Positions 35,361 to 44,914 of a stretch of DNA of 64,000 nt are shown here, one piece after another. The stretch spans positions 1 to 64,000 of the forward strand of contig NZ_RIAS01000021.1 in assembly GCF_003719335.1 (NCBI RefSeq), in the 5' to 3' direction. Positions within the stretch are counted from its first letter, which is position 1; each line of letters starts with the position of its first letter. Source of the DNA: Paenibacillus amylolyticus (lineage in GTDB: Bacteria; Bacillota; Bacilli; Paenibacillales; Paenibacillaceae). The notes beneath the pieces were generated by a model. It was not told where the DNA came from and did no database searches. It saw only the letters and a program-made list of their open reading frames with translations. A program made the translations under genes and the position numbers.

Positions 35361-36368
35361 GTGATTGATTTGAATAAAGAGCTATTGGAAGTCAGAGACT
35401 TAACGACATCATTCAGAATTGAAGATAACTATTACGCAGCAGTCGATCACGTTAATCTTAAGGTTAAGAAAAATGAAGTATTGGCTATTGTTGGAGAATC
35501 AGGGTCAGGTAAGAGTGCATTTGCATTTTCTCTAATGGGATTGCATAACAAAGCCAAAATCGAAGGCCAAATTCTCTATAAAGGGCGAGATATCGCCAAC
35601 ATATCCCCTAATCAATTGAACAAACTGCGCGGAAAAGAAATGGCCATGATCTTTCAGGATCCATTATCCGCACTTAATCCTCTAATGATCATAGGTGAAC
35701 AGATTGAAGAGATCCTTACGCTTCATCAACCGAAGCTGTCTTCCAGAGAGAAGCGGGAAAAGGTTATTCACTTATTGAACCAGGTAGGGATTCCACGTCC
35801 CGAACAAATATATAAGCAATATCCCCACGAACTATCTGGTGGCATGAGGCAACGTATTGTTATCGCGATCGCAATTGCCAACAAGCCAGAACTGCTCATT
35901 GCCGATGAACCAACAACAGCACTTGACGTTACTATTCAGTTGCAAATTCTCGAGTTGATTCGAGAGCTGAAGGATGAGATTAATGCAGGCATTATCCTTA
36001 TTACGCATGATCTTGGTGTAGTGGCTGAGATGGCTGATCGGGTAGCTGTCATGTATGCAGGAGAAATTGTTGAAATAGCGGATATTGTTACTTTGATGAC
36101 CAATGCAAAACATCCCTATACACGTTCATTGTTGAACTCGATCCCTACTATTACCGAAGAAAAATCCAAATTACATGTCATTCAAGGTATTGTACCTTCT
36201 CTCAAAAATCTTCCAAGGCAGGGGTGCAGATTCAAGGCGCGAATTCCATGGATTAGCGACTCGGCTCATGAAGATAACCCGCAGATGCATGAAATTGCGC
36301 CAGGACACTTCGTAAGGTGTACCTGCTATCAGCACTTTCATTTCCCTGATCAAGCGGAGGAGGAATAA
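35361..36368 (+). CDS. oppD: Oligopeptide ABC transporter ATP-binding protein OppD-like
   Basis: The 335-residue ABC ATPase shows Walker A GESGSGKSAF, signature ELSGGMRQR and Walker B LLIADEPTTALDV. The C-terminal oligopeptide-type extension starts GCRFKARIPWIS and ends HFVRCTCYQH. The middle cysteines of the usual extension (GCRF-x3-CP and a following C) are replaced, so a four-Cys iron-sulfur site described for some OppD proteins would be incomplete. The start is GTG 35361 or TTG 35370; the latter has TTAGGGTG 6 nt upstream. It heads oppD-F-B-C-A. Confidence 0.92.
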   Translation: MIDLNKELLEVRDLTTSFRIEDNYYAAVDHVNLKVKKNEVLAIVGESGSGKSAFAFSLMGLHNKAKIEGQILYKGRDIANISPNQLNKLRGKEMAMIFQDPLSALNPLMIIGEQIEEILTLHQPKLSSREKREKVIHLLNQVGIPRPEQIYKQYPHELSGGMRQRIVIAIAIANKPELLIADEPTTALDVTIQLQILELIRELKDEINAGIILITHDLGVVAEMADRVAVMYAGEIVEIADIVTLMTNAKHPYTRSLLNSIPTITEEKSKLHVIQGIVPSLKNLPRQGCRFKARIPWISDSAHEDNPQMHEIAPGHFVRCTCYQHFHFPDQAEEE

Positions 36369-36372
36369 CATA

Positions 36373-37305
36373 ATGGCACTACTTGAAGTAGAAGGACTCA
36401 AAATACACTTTCCGATTCGCGGAGGATTACTGAAACGGGAGATTGACAGTGTCAAAGCGGTTGACGATGTCAGCTTTTCCATTGAAGAAGGACAGACCTA
36501 TGGGCTTGTTGGAGAATCAGGTTCAGGCAAGACAACAACAGGCAGAGCTGTTATTGGTCTGAATCATGTGACAGGCGGCAAAATTTTATTTAATGGCAGG
36601 GATTTGACCAAAGAACGACGCAAAGATCGCCAGCTTCAGAGGGATGTACAGATGATTTTCCAAGATCCTTACTCCTCTCTTAACCCGAAGAAGCGCGTTA
36701 TGGACATCATTGCTGAGCCTCTAAGGAACTATGAACGACTGACGGCAACGGAAGAGAAGAGGCAAGTCGGCAGCTTGTTAGAGAAGGTCGGGCTAAGTCC
36801 CGAGTCTATCTACAAGTATCCGCATGAATTCTCAGGGGGACAGCGCCAACGGATTGGAATCGCCCGTGCCATTGCACTCAAGCCCAAACTGATTATCGCT
36901 GATGAACCCGTATCTGCACTGGATGTATCCGTACAAGCCCAGGTGCTCAACTTCATGCAGGAGATCCAGAAAGAACTGAATCTGACGTATTTGTTTATCA
37001 GCCACGATCTGGGCATTATTCGTCATATGTGCGACCAGATCGGAATTATGTATAAAGGTCGATATGTGGAACAAGGGACAACAGATGATATTTTTGAAAA
37101 TCCCCAGCATATCTATACCAAGCGTCTTATTGCAGCGATTCCGGATATGGACCCAACCAAACGTGAGGAAATGATAGCTTTCCGACAGCAGATCAAATCC
37201 GAGTATGAAAATTCATACCGCAATTTCTTCGATGAGGAAGGGCTTGCTTATTCGCTCCAATCCATTTCCGATACTCACCGGGTAGCTTTACCTCAGAAAG
37301 GTTGA
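36373..37305 (+). CDS. oppF: Oligopeptide ABC transporter ATP-binding protein OppF-like
   Basis: The 310-residue second ATPase has Walker A GESGSGKTTTGRA, signature EFSGGQRQRIG and Walker B LIIADEPVSALDVSVQAQ. Its C-terminal extension ends with a peptidyl tail lacking the Cys motif. It starts 4 nt after oppD and would form the ATPase heterodimer with it. Substrate (di- or oligopeptide, or nickel) cannot be set from the ATPases alone. Confidence 0.92.
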   Translation: MALLEVEGLKIHFPIRGGLLKREIDSVKAVDDVSFSIEEGQTYGLVGESGSGKTTTGRAVIGLNHVTGGKILFNGRDLTKERRKDRQLQRDVQMIFQDPYSSLNPKKRVMDIIAEPLRNYERLTATEEKRQVGSLLEKVGLSPESIYKYPHEFSGGQRQRIGIARAIALKPKLIIADEPVSALDVSVQAQVLNFMQEIQKELNLTYLFISHDLGIIRHMCDQIGIMYKGRYVEQGTTDDIFENPQHIYTKRLIAAIPDMDPTKREEMIAFRQQIKSEYENSYRNFFDEEGLAYSLQSISDTHRVALPQKG

Positions 37306-37312
37306 AAGCCAT

Positions 37313-38275
37313 ATGTGGAAAACTATTGTACGCCGAATATTCATTATGATTCCTCAAATAATTTTGCTTAGTATTCTGGTCTTCCTGATGGCCAAAGCCA
37401 TGCCAGGCGACGCGTTGACAGGATTGCTTGATCCAAGTATTGATCCCAAAGCGCTGGAAGAACAGCGTGAACGTCTAGGGTTGAACAATCCATGGTATAT
37501 ACAGTATTGGGACTGGATCAGACATGCTGCTATGGGTGATTTTGGACAATCCTTCCGTTTCAAAATGCCAGTAACAGACCTTATTGGTCAACGGATTGCC
37601 AATACATTCTGGCTTGCTTTGGCAACACTGGTTCTCACATATCTTATTGCTATCCCACTCGGTATCATCAGCGGTCGTTATAACGACACCTGGTCTGACC
37701 GTTTAATTACAGGATATACGTACCTGGGTTTTGCAGCACCACTTTTCATTTTTGCTCTAGTCATGGTCTGGATTTTCGGTTTCCGTTTTGGTTGGTTTCC
37801 AACCGGGGGAAGTGTTGCACCGGGGCTTACACCAGGGACATTCGAATATGTTATAAGCAAGATTCACCATTTGCTTCTTCCAGCATTATCAATGGCTTTA
37901 ATCTCCACTGTATCTACGGTACAGTATTTACGCAGCGAGATTATTGATATCAAACATAAAGAATTTGTACTTACGGCGAGAGCCAAAGGTGCTTCGGAAT
38001 CCCGAATCTACAACAGACATATTTTGCGGAACTCCCTGTTGCCGATTGCTGCATTTTTCGGGTATGAGATTACGGGGCTAATTGGCGGGACCATCTTCAT
38101 TGAAAGTATATTCAGCTACCCGGGTATGGGACAGTTGTTCCTGAATTCCATCTCATTACGGGATTTCAGTGTAGTCACAGCACTCGTATTATTATATGGG
38201 ATTGCTACGATTCTCGGCTCACTGCTGTCTGATATTATTCTGGGATTGGTCGATCCGCGTATTCGCATTAAGTAA
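37313..38275 (+). CDS. oppB: Peptide ABC transporter permease OppB-like
   Basis: The 320-residue permease begins MWKTIVRRIFIMIPQIILLSILVFLMAKAMPGD, the usual start of OppB/DppB proteins. It has about six membrane segments and the coupling-loop sequence EFVLTARAKGASESRIYNRHILRNSLLP. It forms the channel with OppC. It follows oppF after 7 nt. Confidence 0.93.
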   Translation: MWKTIVRRIFIMIPQIILLSILVFLMAKAMPGDALTGLLDPSIDPKALEEQRERLGLNNPWYIQYWDWIRHAAMGDFGQSFRFKMPVTDLIGQRIANTFWLALATLVLTYLIAIPLGIISGRYNDTWSDRLITGYTYLGFAAPLFIFALVMVWIFGFRFGWFPTGGSVAPGLTPGTFEYVISKIHHLLLPALSMALISTVSTVQYLRSEIIDIKHKEFVLTARAKGASESRIYNRHILRNSLLPIAAFFGYEITGLIGGTIFIESIFSYPGMGQLFLNSISLRDFSVVTALVLLYGIATILGSLLSDIILGLVDPRIRIK

Positions 38276-38303
38276 GAACTTGAAGATTTCGGGGTGAAAA
38301 CAG

Positions 38304-39209
38304 ATGAGCAAGACCAATGATGTTATTGTAACTTCACAGAAGGTTGATAAAAGCCCTTCCGGCTTAAGCATTGTGTGGCGAGAGTTGGTCAGGGACAAAG
38401 TAGCCCTCGTTTCGCTCATATTCCTGGGGCTTGTCATCCTGCTTGTATATGGAACTTCCATGATCCTGAATCAGGACGATATTGTTAAAGTTGATTTGTT
38501 TGCTCTGTATGAGCCGCCATCCGCACAATACTGGCTGGGAACGGACTATGGTGGCCGAGATGTATTTGGTCAGCTTGTTATAGGGACAAGAAACTCGCTA
38601 ACCATCGGTATTCTGGTAACCTTAATGACTGGATTTATTGGCATTCTGGTTGGTGTGCTTTCGGGATACTTCGGCGGAATGATTGATAATATGTTCATGC
38701 GTGTAGTGGACTTTTTCATGATCTTACCATTCCTGATGATGGTTATCGCCTTTGTAACGGCTGTACCGAAATATAATATCGTTTCATTCTCTCTCATTAT
38801 GACCGCCTTCCTATGGATGGGAATTGCCAGGTTGATTCGATCCAAGGCGCTACAGGAAGGTGAACTTGAATACATTAAAGCTTCCAAAACACTTGGATCT
38901 TCTCACTTTAAAATTATTGTATCGCAGCTTCTTCCCAACCTGAGCTCAATTATCATTGTTACGATGACATTGAACCTGGCTGCTAATATTGGTCTTGAAT
39001 CCGGGTTGTCTTTCCTAGGGTTTGGTTTCCCGGAAAGCACACCGAGTCTTGGAACACTCGTAAGTTATGCACGTAATCCGCAAACTTTGGAATACAGATG
39101 GTGGATATGGCTACCTGCATCACTGCTGATTCTGGTATTGATGTTGAGTATAAATAATGTCGGACAGGCCTTAAAACGTGCGACGGATGCAAGACAAAGA
39201 AGAGGTTAA
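38304..39209 (+). CDS. oppC: Peptide ABC transporter permease OppC-like
   Basis: The 301-residue permease has an N-terminal cytoplasmic arm, six membrane segments and the motifs PPSAQYWLGTDYGGRDVFGQLVIGTRNSL and EYIKASKTLGSSHFKIIVSQLLPNL. GGGGTG lies upstream of the ATG. Its end is 19 nt before oppA starts. Confidence 0.93.
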   Translation: MSKTNDVIVTSQKVDKSPSGLSIVWRELVRDKVALVSLIFLGLVILLVYGTSMILNQDDIVKVDLFALYEPPSAQYWLGTDYGGRDVFGQLVIGTRNSLTIGILVTLMTGFIGILVGVLSGYFGGMIDNMFMRVVDFFMILPFLMMVIAFVTAVPKYNIVSFSLIMTAFLWMGIARLIRSKALQEGELEYIKASKTLGSSHFKIIVSQLLPNLSSIIIVTMTLNLAANIGLESGLSFLGFGFPESTPSLGTLVSYARNPQTLEYRWWIWLPASLLILVLMLSINNVGQALKRATDARQRRG

Positions 39210-39228
39210 AAAAAGGGAGGAAAGGTTC

Positions 39229-41055
39229 ATGAAAAAGGGATTATTTTCACGAGGACTATTTTTCACGATGATGCTGGTCTTTGTATTGGCGCTTGCGGCG
39301 TGCTCCGAGAAAGAAGCAGCAACTCCTGCACCAGGAGCCAAAACAGAAGAAGGAAAAACGGAGGAGAAACCTGCGAAAGAAGAAGGGGTTTACTCCATTG
39401 AGGATTTCAGCAATGTCAAAAAGAATGAAGGTACAGCCATCGAAGGTGGATCACTTACCTTTGGTCTCGTATCCGATACTGCTTTTGAAGGTACATTAAA
39501 CTTTAACTTCTATTCCGGTAATCCAGATGCGCAAGTTTTGCAATGGTTTGACGAAGGTTTGCTGACTTGGGATAAAGACTATGTCTACACCAATGATGGT
39601 GCTGCAACATATGAAACATCGGAAGATGGCAAAACGTTTACACTCACGATTCGTGACAATGTAAACTGGCATGATGGCAAGCCAGTAACGGCTGAAGATT
39701 TGCAGTTTGCTTATGAAGTCATCGGTGGCAAAGGCTATGATGGCCCGCGGTATGATTCCAATTTCACGAGTGTTGTAGGTATGGATGAATATCATGCTGG
39801 AAAAGCAAAAACAATCTCTGGTATTAAAGTGCTGAGTGACAAAAAAATCAGCATTACGTATAAAGAAGCAACGCCATCCCTTTTGACAGGCGGCGTGTGG
39901 ACATATCCATTAGCCAAACATATCTTTGGTGGTATGGATATTGCGAAAATGTCTTCTTCCAAAGAAGTACGTGAGAAGCCAATTGGTTTTGGTCCGTTTA
40001 AAGTAGAAACGATCACACCAGGTGAGTCTGTAACGTTTGTTAAAAACGATGACTACTGGCGTGGAGCTCCGAAACTGGACAAAGTAACATTGAAAGTAAT
40101 CAACCCGACAACGGTTGTTCAAGAGCTGAAATCTGGCGGTGTAGATCTGGTAGACTCCTTCCCGACAGATCAGTATAAAGATAATGCTAATCTATCCAAC
40201 GTTGAATTCCTGGGTGCAATCGACCGTGCGTATACGTATATCGGTTTCAAACTTGGAACGTGGGATGCTGAAAACAATAAAGTTAAATCCAATCCTGACG
40301 CAAAAATGGGTGATAAAAACCTGCGTAAAGCGATGTGGATGGCTGTAGATAATGACCAAGTAGGTAAACGTTTCTACAATGGTCTTCGCTGGAATGCAAC
40401 AACGCTGATTCCGCCTTCTCACCCTGAATTCCATGATTCCAACAATCCAGGTGTGAAATATGATCCGGAAGCTGCAAAGAAATTGCTTGACGAAGCTGGC
40501 TATAAAATGGACGGAGAATTCCGTACGAAGCCAGATGGTTCACCACTTGAAATCAATTTTATTTCTATGACAGGTGGCGACACAGCTGAGCCACTCGCAC
40601 GTTACTATGTTCAATCTTGGGCAGCAATCGGTCTGAAAGTAAACTTGGAAATGATCGAGTTTAACAACTTCTACGACCGTGTAGGTAACACAGGTAAAGA
40701 TGATCCAAATGTCGATGTGTATCAAGCGGCTTGGGGCGTTGGTATCGACGTTGACCCATCAGGTCTGTATGGACGTGATGCACTCTATAACTTCCCTCGT
40801 TTCTCCAGTGAAGAGAACGACAAATTGCTGGCACGTGGTATCTCTGCTGAAGCATTTGACGTAGAGAAACGTAAAGAGATCTACAATGAGTGGCAACAAT
40901 ACATGGTAGATGAAGTTCCAGTATTCCCAACGTTGTATCGTGCTGTGGTATCCCCAGTTAACAAACGTGTAATGAACTATGCGATTGGTGATGGAACTGG
41001 CGTATACTTGAGCGATCTGGCAGTAAATGCAGATAAACCGGTTGTTGCTCAGTAA
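39229..41055 (+). CDS. oppA: Peptide-binding lipoprotein OppA-like
   Basis: The 608-residue substrate-binding lipoprotein has a signal peptide with lipobox LALAAC (Cys near residue 25) and an Ala/Glu/Lys/Pro-rich linker. The SBP-family-5 domain includes FTLTIRDNVNWHDGKPVTAEDLQFAYE and KVTLKVINPTTVVQELKSGGVDLVD. The ATG at 39229 follows GGGAGGAAAGG; an in-frame start at 39178 would lie inside oppC. Codon use is more uniform than in its neighbours, as expected for high expression. Confidence 0.95.
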   Translation: MKKGLFSRGLFFTMMLVFVLALAACSEKEAATPAPGAKTEEGKTEEKPAKEEGVYSIEDFSNVKKNEGTAIEGGSLTFGLVSDTAFEGTLNFNFYSGNPDAQVLQWFDEGLLTWDKDYVYTNDGAATYETSEDGKTFTLTIRDNVNWHDGKPVTAEDLQFAYEVIGGKGYDGPRYDSNFTSVVGMDEYHAGKAKTISGIKVLSDKKISITYKEATPSLLTGGVWTYPLAKHIFGGMDIAKMSSSKEVREKPIGFGPFKVETITPGESVTFVKNDDYWRGAPKLDKVTLKVINPTTVVQELKSGGVDLVDSFPTDQYKDNANLSNVEFLGAIDRAYTYIGFKLGTWDAENNKVKSNPDAKMGDKNLRKAMWMAVDNDQVGKRFYNGLRWNATTLIPPSHPEFHDSNNPGVKYDPEAAKKLLDEAGYKMDGEFRTKPDGSPLEINFISMTGGDTAEPLARYYVQSWAAIGLKVNLEMIEFNNFYDRVGNTGKDDPNVDVYQAAWGVGIDVDPSGLYGRDALYNFPRFSSEENDKLLARGISAEAFDVEKRKEIYNEWQQYMVDEVPVFPTLYRAVVSPVNKRVMNYAIGDGTGVYLSDLAVNADKPVVAQ

Positions 41056-41070
41056 TTATGAATAAACTAA

Positions 41071-41121
41071 ACATGGATTCCGACACTCTGGCATGGGGTG
41101 GAAGGAATCCATGTTTTTTTT
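41071..41121 (+). terminator. opp operon terminator
   Basis: ACATGGATTCC pairs perfectly with GGAATCCATGT across 22 nt and is followed by TTTTTTT. Confidence 0.9.
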
Positions 41122-41216
41122 GTAACCAAAAAATAAAAAAAATTTAATTTTTTCTCAAAAAAGTGCAGACAAAATTCCTCTTTGCTACGTCTATATAAGT
41201 AAGAGGTGATGAATCG

Positions 41217-42113
41217 ATGAAAATATGGTGGAAACGTGCAGGGATGCTGTTCACTTTACTAGTTATTATATATTTGGGAGTAAAACCGGACATGCTGGTT
41301 GGTAAACCAGGCATTAAAGCAGAATCAGCTGTTTTGATGGATATGAATTCGGAAAAGGTGCTGATGGATTACAATGGCTCTGAAGAGATTGCTCCCGCAG
41401 GTGTCAGCAAGTTAATGACGGAGTTACTTGTGATGGAGGCTGCAATGAGAGGAGATATTCGTTGGGATGATCCTGTTAATGTCAGCCGTTATGCCAGTTC
41501 TGTTGGTGGCAATCAGCTTGCACTCAAGCAGGGGGATCGATTCACTGTTCAGGAACTATTCCAAGTGGTGGCGGTATACTCTGCCAATGATGCTACCATT
41601 GCTTTAGCTGAGCATATCAGCGGTTCAGAGCATCAATTTGTACAACGGATGAATCAGAAGGCTGCTGAGATTGGTTTGTCAGGAGATACTCACTTCACGA
41701 ACTCCACAGGTCTAGGCGAGACTATGCTTGGTCCTTACCGTCCACAGAATATCGAGGGTCAAACGTTAATGACTGCGATGGATGCCTGCAAGCTTGCTCG
41801 ATATTTGCTTGACCATCATCCCGAGATTCTTAAAGTATCCAATCAGATGCAAGTCTCCTTGCACCAAAAGGGGATCTATATGAGCAATACAAACTGGATG
41901 TTATCTTCAATCGGCGGTCCATATGCTTATGAAGGAAATGATGGGTTAAAGACTGGATATGATGAGGATACGGGTTATCATTTCGTCGGAACAGCAGAAC
42001 GGGATGGCAAGCGTCTAATTTCGGTTGTATTTGGATCAGATACGAGGGAAGGGCGGTTTATTGAAACCCGTAAGCTGTTGAATTATGGATTTTCGAACAC
42101 AAAAGTAAATTAA
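41217..42113 (+). CDS. DacA-like serine D,D-peptidase homologue lacking the catalytic Ser
   Basis: The 298-residue protein has an N-terminal signal anchor (about 7-24) and an S11 peptidase fold. SxN is present as YSAND (Ser122, Asn124). KTG is present as LKTGYDE (Lys245-Gly247). FTNSTGLGE is also conserved. The expected SxxK reads APAGVSKLMT, so residue 62 is Gly (GGT at 41400-41402) while Lys65 is kept. Without the nucleophile it should not act as a carboxypeptidase. The C-terminal PBP5 domain is also absent. It might be a non-catalytic wall-binding protein, or the change could be a strain mutation or sequence error. Confidence 0.85.
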   Translation: MKIWWKRAGMLFTLLVIIYLGVKPDMLVGKPGIKAESAVLMDMNSEKVLMDYNGSEEIAPAGVSKLMTELLVMEAAMRGDIRWDDPVNVSRYASSVGGNQLALKQGDRFTVQELFQVVAVYSANDATIALAEHISGSEHQFVQRMNQKAAEIGLSGDTHFTNSTGLGETMLGPYRPQNIEGQTLMTAMDACKLARYLLDHHPEILKVSNQMQVSLHQKGIYMSNTNWMLSSIGGPYAYEGNDGLKTGYDEDTGYHFVGTAERDGKRLISVVFGSDTREGRFIETRKLLNYGFSNTKVN

Positions 42114-42227
42114 ACGTACCACCCGTGTCAAGGAGAGTTGCCGCTGTTACTATATGGATAATCATAGTAAAATAGGATATGTATAGATCCATATTATCCT
42201 GTAATTCACTTATAAGGAGGAAAACAT

Positions 42228-44654
42228 TTGAACCCGATTAGCAAAAAAGTGTATGCACTCACGCTGTCTATGGCCATGTCGATTGCCTTGATTCAGCCTG
42301 CCGTACAGGCAGCCGAAGCAGTCAAACCTACGGCGGCTGTCTCGGAATCTATCGTTTCCAAGGCGACACAGACACTGCAACAACTGGGATACATAGATGG
42401 CACCACAGATGGAATGAAAGAAACAGCAACACCTATAACACGTGCTGAAGCTGCGATTATTCTACAGCGTGTGCTTGAACTGGATGCTCCGGCAACCCTT
42501 ACAGGCTTTGCAGATGTTCTGTCAGATCATGTAGCAGCGCCGGCCATTTATGCGCTGAAACAAGGTGATCTCATTCAAGGTAATACCAGAGGGTATGCGC
42601 CAGATGCCCCGCTCACACGCGCTCAGATGGCCTCTCTGTTCACACGAGCATTCGAATTGAAGGATAACGGAATCCAGGTGGTTTACAGTGATGCTGACCA
42701 AATCCCGGCTGTACATGTGAATGACGCTGTCCGAGTTAAACAACATTTCATTATTGAAGGTAGTGCATTTCATGCAAAACAAGCAGTAACGCATGGGGAA
42801 TTTGCGAGAGCATTGTACCTTGCCTTAGGGCTTGATGTGAAAAAAGCAGGGGTCACACCGCTCGAAGACTTCTTCAAACAGCCTGCTCAGGCAGCTTTCC
42901 AAATGTCCCCGGATGGCAAACATCTGGCTTACATGGAACCGTGGAACAATCGAATGAACATCGTGGTTACGGCAAATGGTCAAGATAAACCTGTACGTAT
43001 TACAAGTGAAACAGATCGCAGTATTGCTAGTTTTGCCTGGGCAACGAATGACAAACTGCTGTATGCAAAAGATGCAGCCGGAGACGAGAACTATCACTTA
43101 TATGTTACTGATATTGATGGCAAAAATAGCAAAGATCTGACACCTTATCCAAACACAAGAGCTATGCTTGTCGATCCTTTGGAGAATATTCCAGATGAAA
43201 TTTTGGTGAGCATGAACAAGCGTGACCCGAGAATTTTTGATGTATACCGTATCAATATCAAGACCGGAGAGGCAGTTATTGCTGCGGAAAACCCAGGTAA
43301 CATTACTGGCTGGATGACAGACCATGAGGGAAAAATTCGTGTGGCCATATCCAGTGATGGCAATGTGTCTTCCTTATTGTACCGTGATGCAGAAAATCAG
43401 CCGTTCCAGCCGTTGCTCACCACAGATCTGGGAGATACGTTCGTTCCTGTCATGTTCACAAGCGACAACAAGAACATGTATGCGGTATCCAATCTGGAGC
43501 AAGACAAAATGGCTATTGTGGAATATAGCCCAGCAACGAAGAAGGTAACCAAAACTCTTTTTGAAAACAAAGATGTCGATGTCAGCAATGTTATTCCTTC
43601 CAAAGAAAAAGGAAAGATCCTTGCAGCAGTCTATGAGACAGACAAGGTAAACTATGAGTATTTTGACAATGGCTTCAAGACACTCATGCAGGATATCAAA
43701 GCCAAGGTACCTGGCAAAGAGGTTAGTATTATAAGTACAAGTGACGATGGGCAGGTACTCTTTATATCTTACAGTGACAAATCGATGGGCACGTATTATT
43801 TCTATGATTCCAAAACAGGTAAGCTGGATAAACTGGCGGATACGGCTCCATGGATTGATGAGACCAAAATGGCAGATATGAAACCAATTACGTTCAAGTC
43901 TCGGGATGGTCTGGACATTCATGGATATCTAACGCTGCCAAAGGGCGAGACATCATCTAATCTTCCGTTGGTTGTTCTTCCGCATGGTGGACCTTGGGCT
44001 CGTGATTCATGGGGATATAGTCCGGATGTTCAGTTCTTGGCAAGCCGCGGATATGCAGTCCTCCAAGTGAACTTCCGTGGATCAACAGGTTATGGTAAGA
44101 AGTTTCTAGAGGCAGGCAACAAGCAGTGGGGTAAAGCCATGCAGGATGATCTCACCGATGGTGTGAACTGGCTGGTAAAAGAAGGTACAGTTGATCCGAA
44201 GCGAGTTGCTATCTATGGTGGATCTTATGGGGGTTATGCGGCGCTCGCTGGCCTGGCCTTCACACCGGACGTATATGCTGCTGGGGTTAGCTATGTAGGT
44301 CCATCCAACATCTTTACGTTGCTTAACTCGTTACCTCCATATTGGGAATCAGGGCGCAACCTGTTTTATGAGCGCGTTGGTGATCCTGTGAAGGACAAAG
44401 AGTTGCTTACCGCGATCTCACCGCTCTTCCATGTCGATCAGATGAAAGCACCGCTACTTGTTGTTCAGGGGGCCAATGATCCGCGTGTCAAACAGGCAGA
44501 GTCTGATCAAATCGTAGAAGCACTGCGCAAACGTGGAGTCGATGTGCCTTATATGTTGAAAATGAATGAAGGGCACGGCTTCGCCAATGTGGAGAATCAA
44601 CTGGATCTCTACCGCGCTATGGAGAAGTTCCTGAACCGTCATTTGATGCAGTAA
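42228..44654 (+). CDS. S-layer-homology-anchored S9 prolyl oligopeptidase family protein
   Basis: The 808-residue protein has a signal peptide (about 1-28, ending AVQAAEA) and three SLH repeats (about 35-205; ITRAEAAIILQRVL, LTRAQMASLFTRAF, VTHGEFARALYLAL). A beta-propeller region (about 215-560) and an S9 alpha/beta-hydrolase domain follow. The triad appears as Ser666 in GGSYGG, Asp751 in GANDPRV and His783 in EGHGF. It is probably a cell-wall-attached aminopeptidase or oligopeptidase supplying peptides to importers such as the upstream Opp system (inference). The start is TTG at 42228 with AAGGAGG 7 nt upstream. Confidence 0.92.
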   Translation: MNPISKKVYALTLSMAMSIALIQPAVQAAEAVKPTAAVSESIVSKATQTLQQLGYIDGTTDGMKETATPITRAEAAIILQRVLELDAPATLTGFADVLSDHVAAPAIYALKQGDLIQGNTRGYAPDAPLTRAQMASLFTRAFELKDNGIQVVYSDADQIPAVHVNDAVRVKQHFIIEGSAFHAKQAVTHGEFARALYLALGLDVKKAGVTPLEDFFKQPAQAAFQMSPDGKHLAYMEPWNNRMNIVVTANGQDKPVRITSETDRSIASFAWATNDKLLYAKDAAGDENYHLYVTDIDGKNSKDLTPYPNTRAMLVDPLENIPDEILVSMNKRDPRIFDVYRINIKTGEAVIAAENPGNITGWMTDHEGKIRVAISSDGNVSSLLYRDAENQPFQPLLTTDLGDTFVPVMFTSDNKNMYAVSNLEQDKMAIVEYSPATKKVTKTLFENKDVDVSNVIPSKEKGKILAAVYETDKVNYEYFDNGFKTLMQDIKAKVPGKEVSIISTSDDGQVLFISYSDKSMGTYYFYDSKTGKLDKLADTAPWIDETKMADMKPITFKSRDGLDIHGYLTLPKGETSSNLPLVVLPHGGPWARDSWGYSPDVQFLASRGYAVLQVNFRGSTGYGKKFLEAGNKQWGKAMQDDLTDGVNWLVKEGTVDPKRVAIYGGSYGGYAALAGLAFTPDVYAAGVSYVGPSNIFTLLNSLPPYWESGRNLFYERVGDPVKDKELLTAISPLFHVDQMKAPLLVVQGANDPRVKQAESDQIVEALRKRGVDVPYMLKMNEGHGFANVENQLDLYRAMEKFLNRHLMQ

Positions 44655-44663
44655 CAAAAGCTA

Positions 44664-44712
44664 AGGTTGTTCTCTGATTCCCCATGAGGGATTAGGGAAC
44701 AACCTCTTTTTT
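44664..44712 (+). terminator. Terminator after the SLH-S9 gene
   Basis: AGGTTGTTC pairs with GAACAACCT across about 24 nt (with inner pairing CCC..GGG) and is followed by CTTTTTT. Confidence 0.85.
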
Positions 44713-44791
44713 GAATCGTGAGATAGAGAAATACATCATGGAAATGGAAATGCAGATGTTCGCATGGTTTGGCCCAATCAATATTCATCAA

Positions 44792-44836
44792 TTGACATAT
44801 AGGCTCGCTTTATTTTAAAATGACCAGTGAGTCATT
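44792..44836 (+). promoter_or_regulatory. Promoter and operator of the MFS gene
   Basis: TTGACA (44792-44797) and TAAAAT (44816-44821) are spaced 18 nt. An inverted repeat AATGAC-CAGTGA-GTCATT (44819-44836) overlaps the -10 and the start point. This is a repressor-type layout, and the sequence recalls operators of TetR-family regulators. No regulator gene is adjacent. Confidence 0.65.
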
Positions 44837-44914
44837 CTTATTCATTCACGTTTATATAGATCGTATGAAGAGCTGTACGAGAATGTACAAGATCAGATGA
44901 AGGAGGAATCCAGG

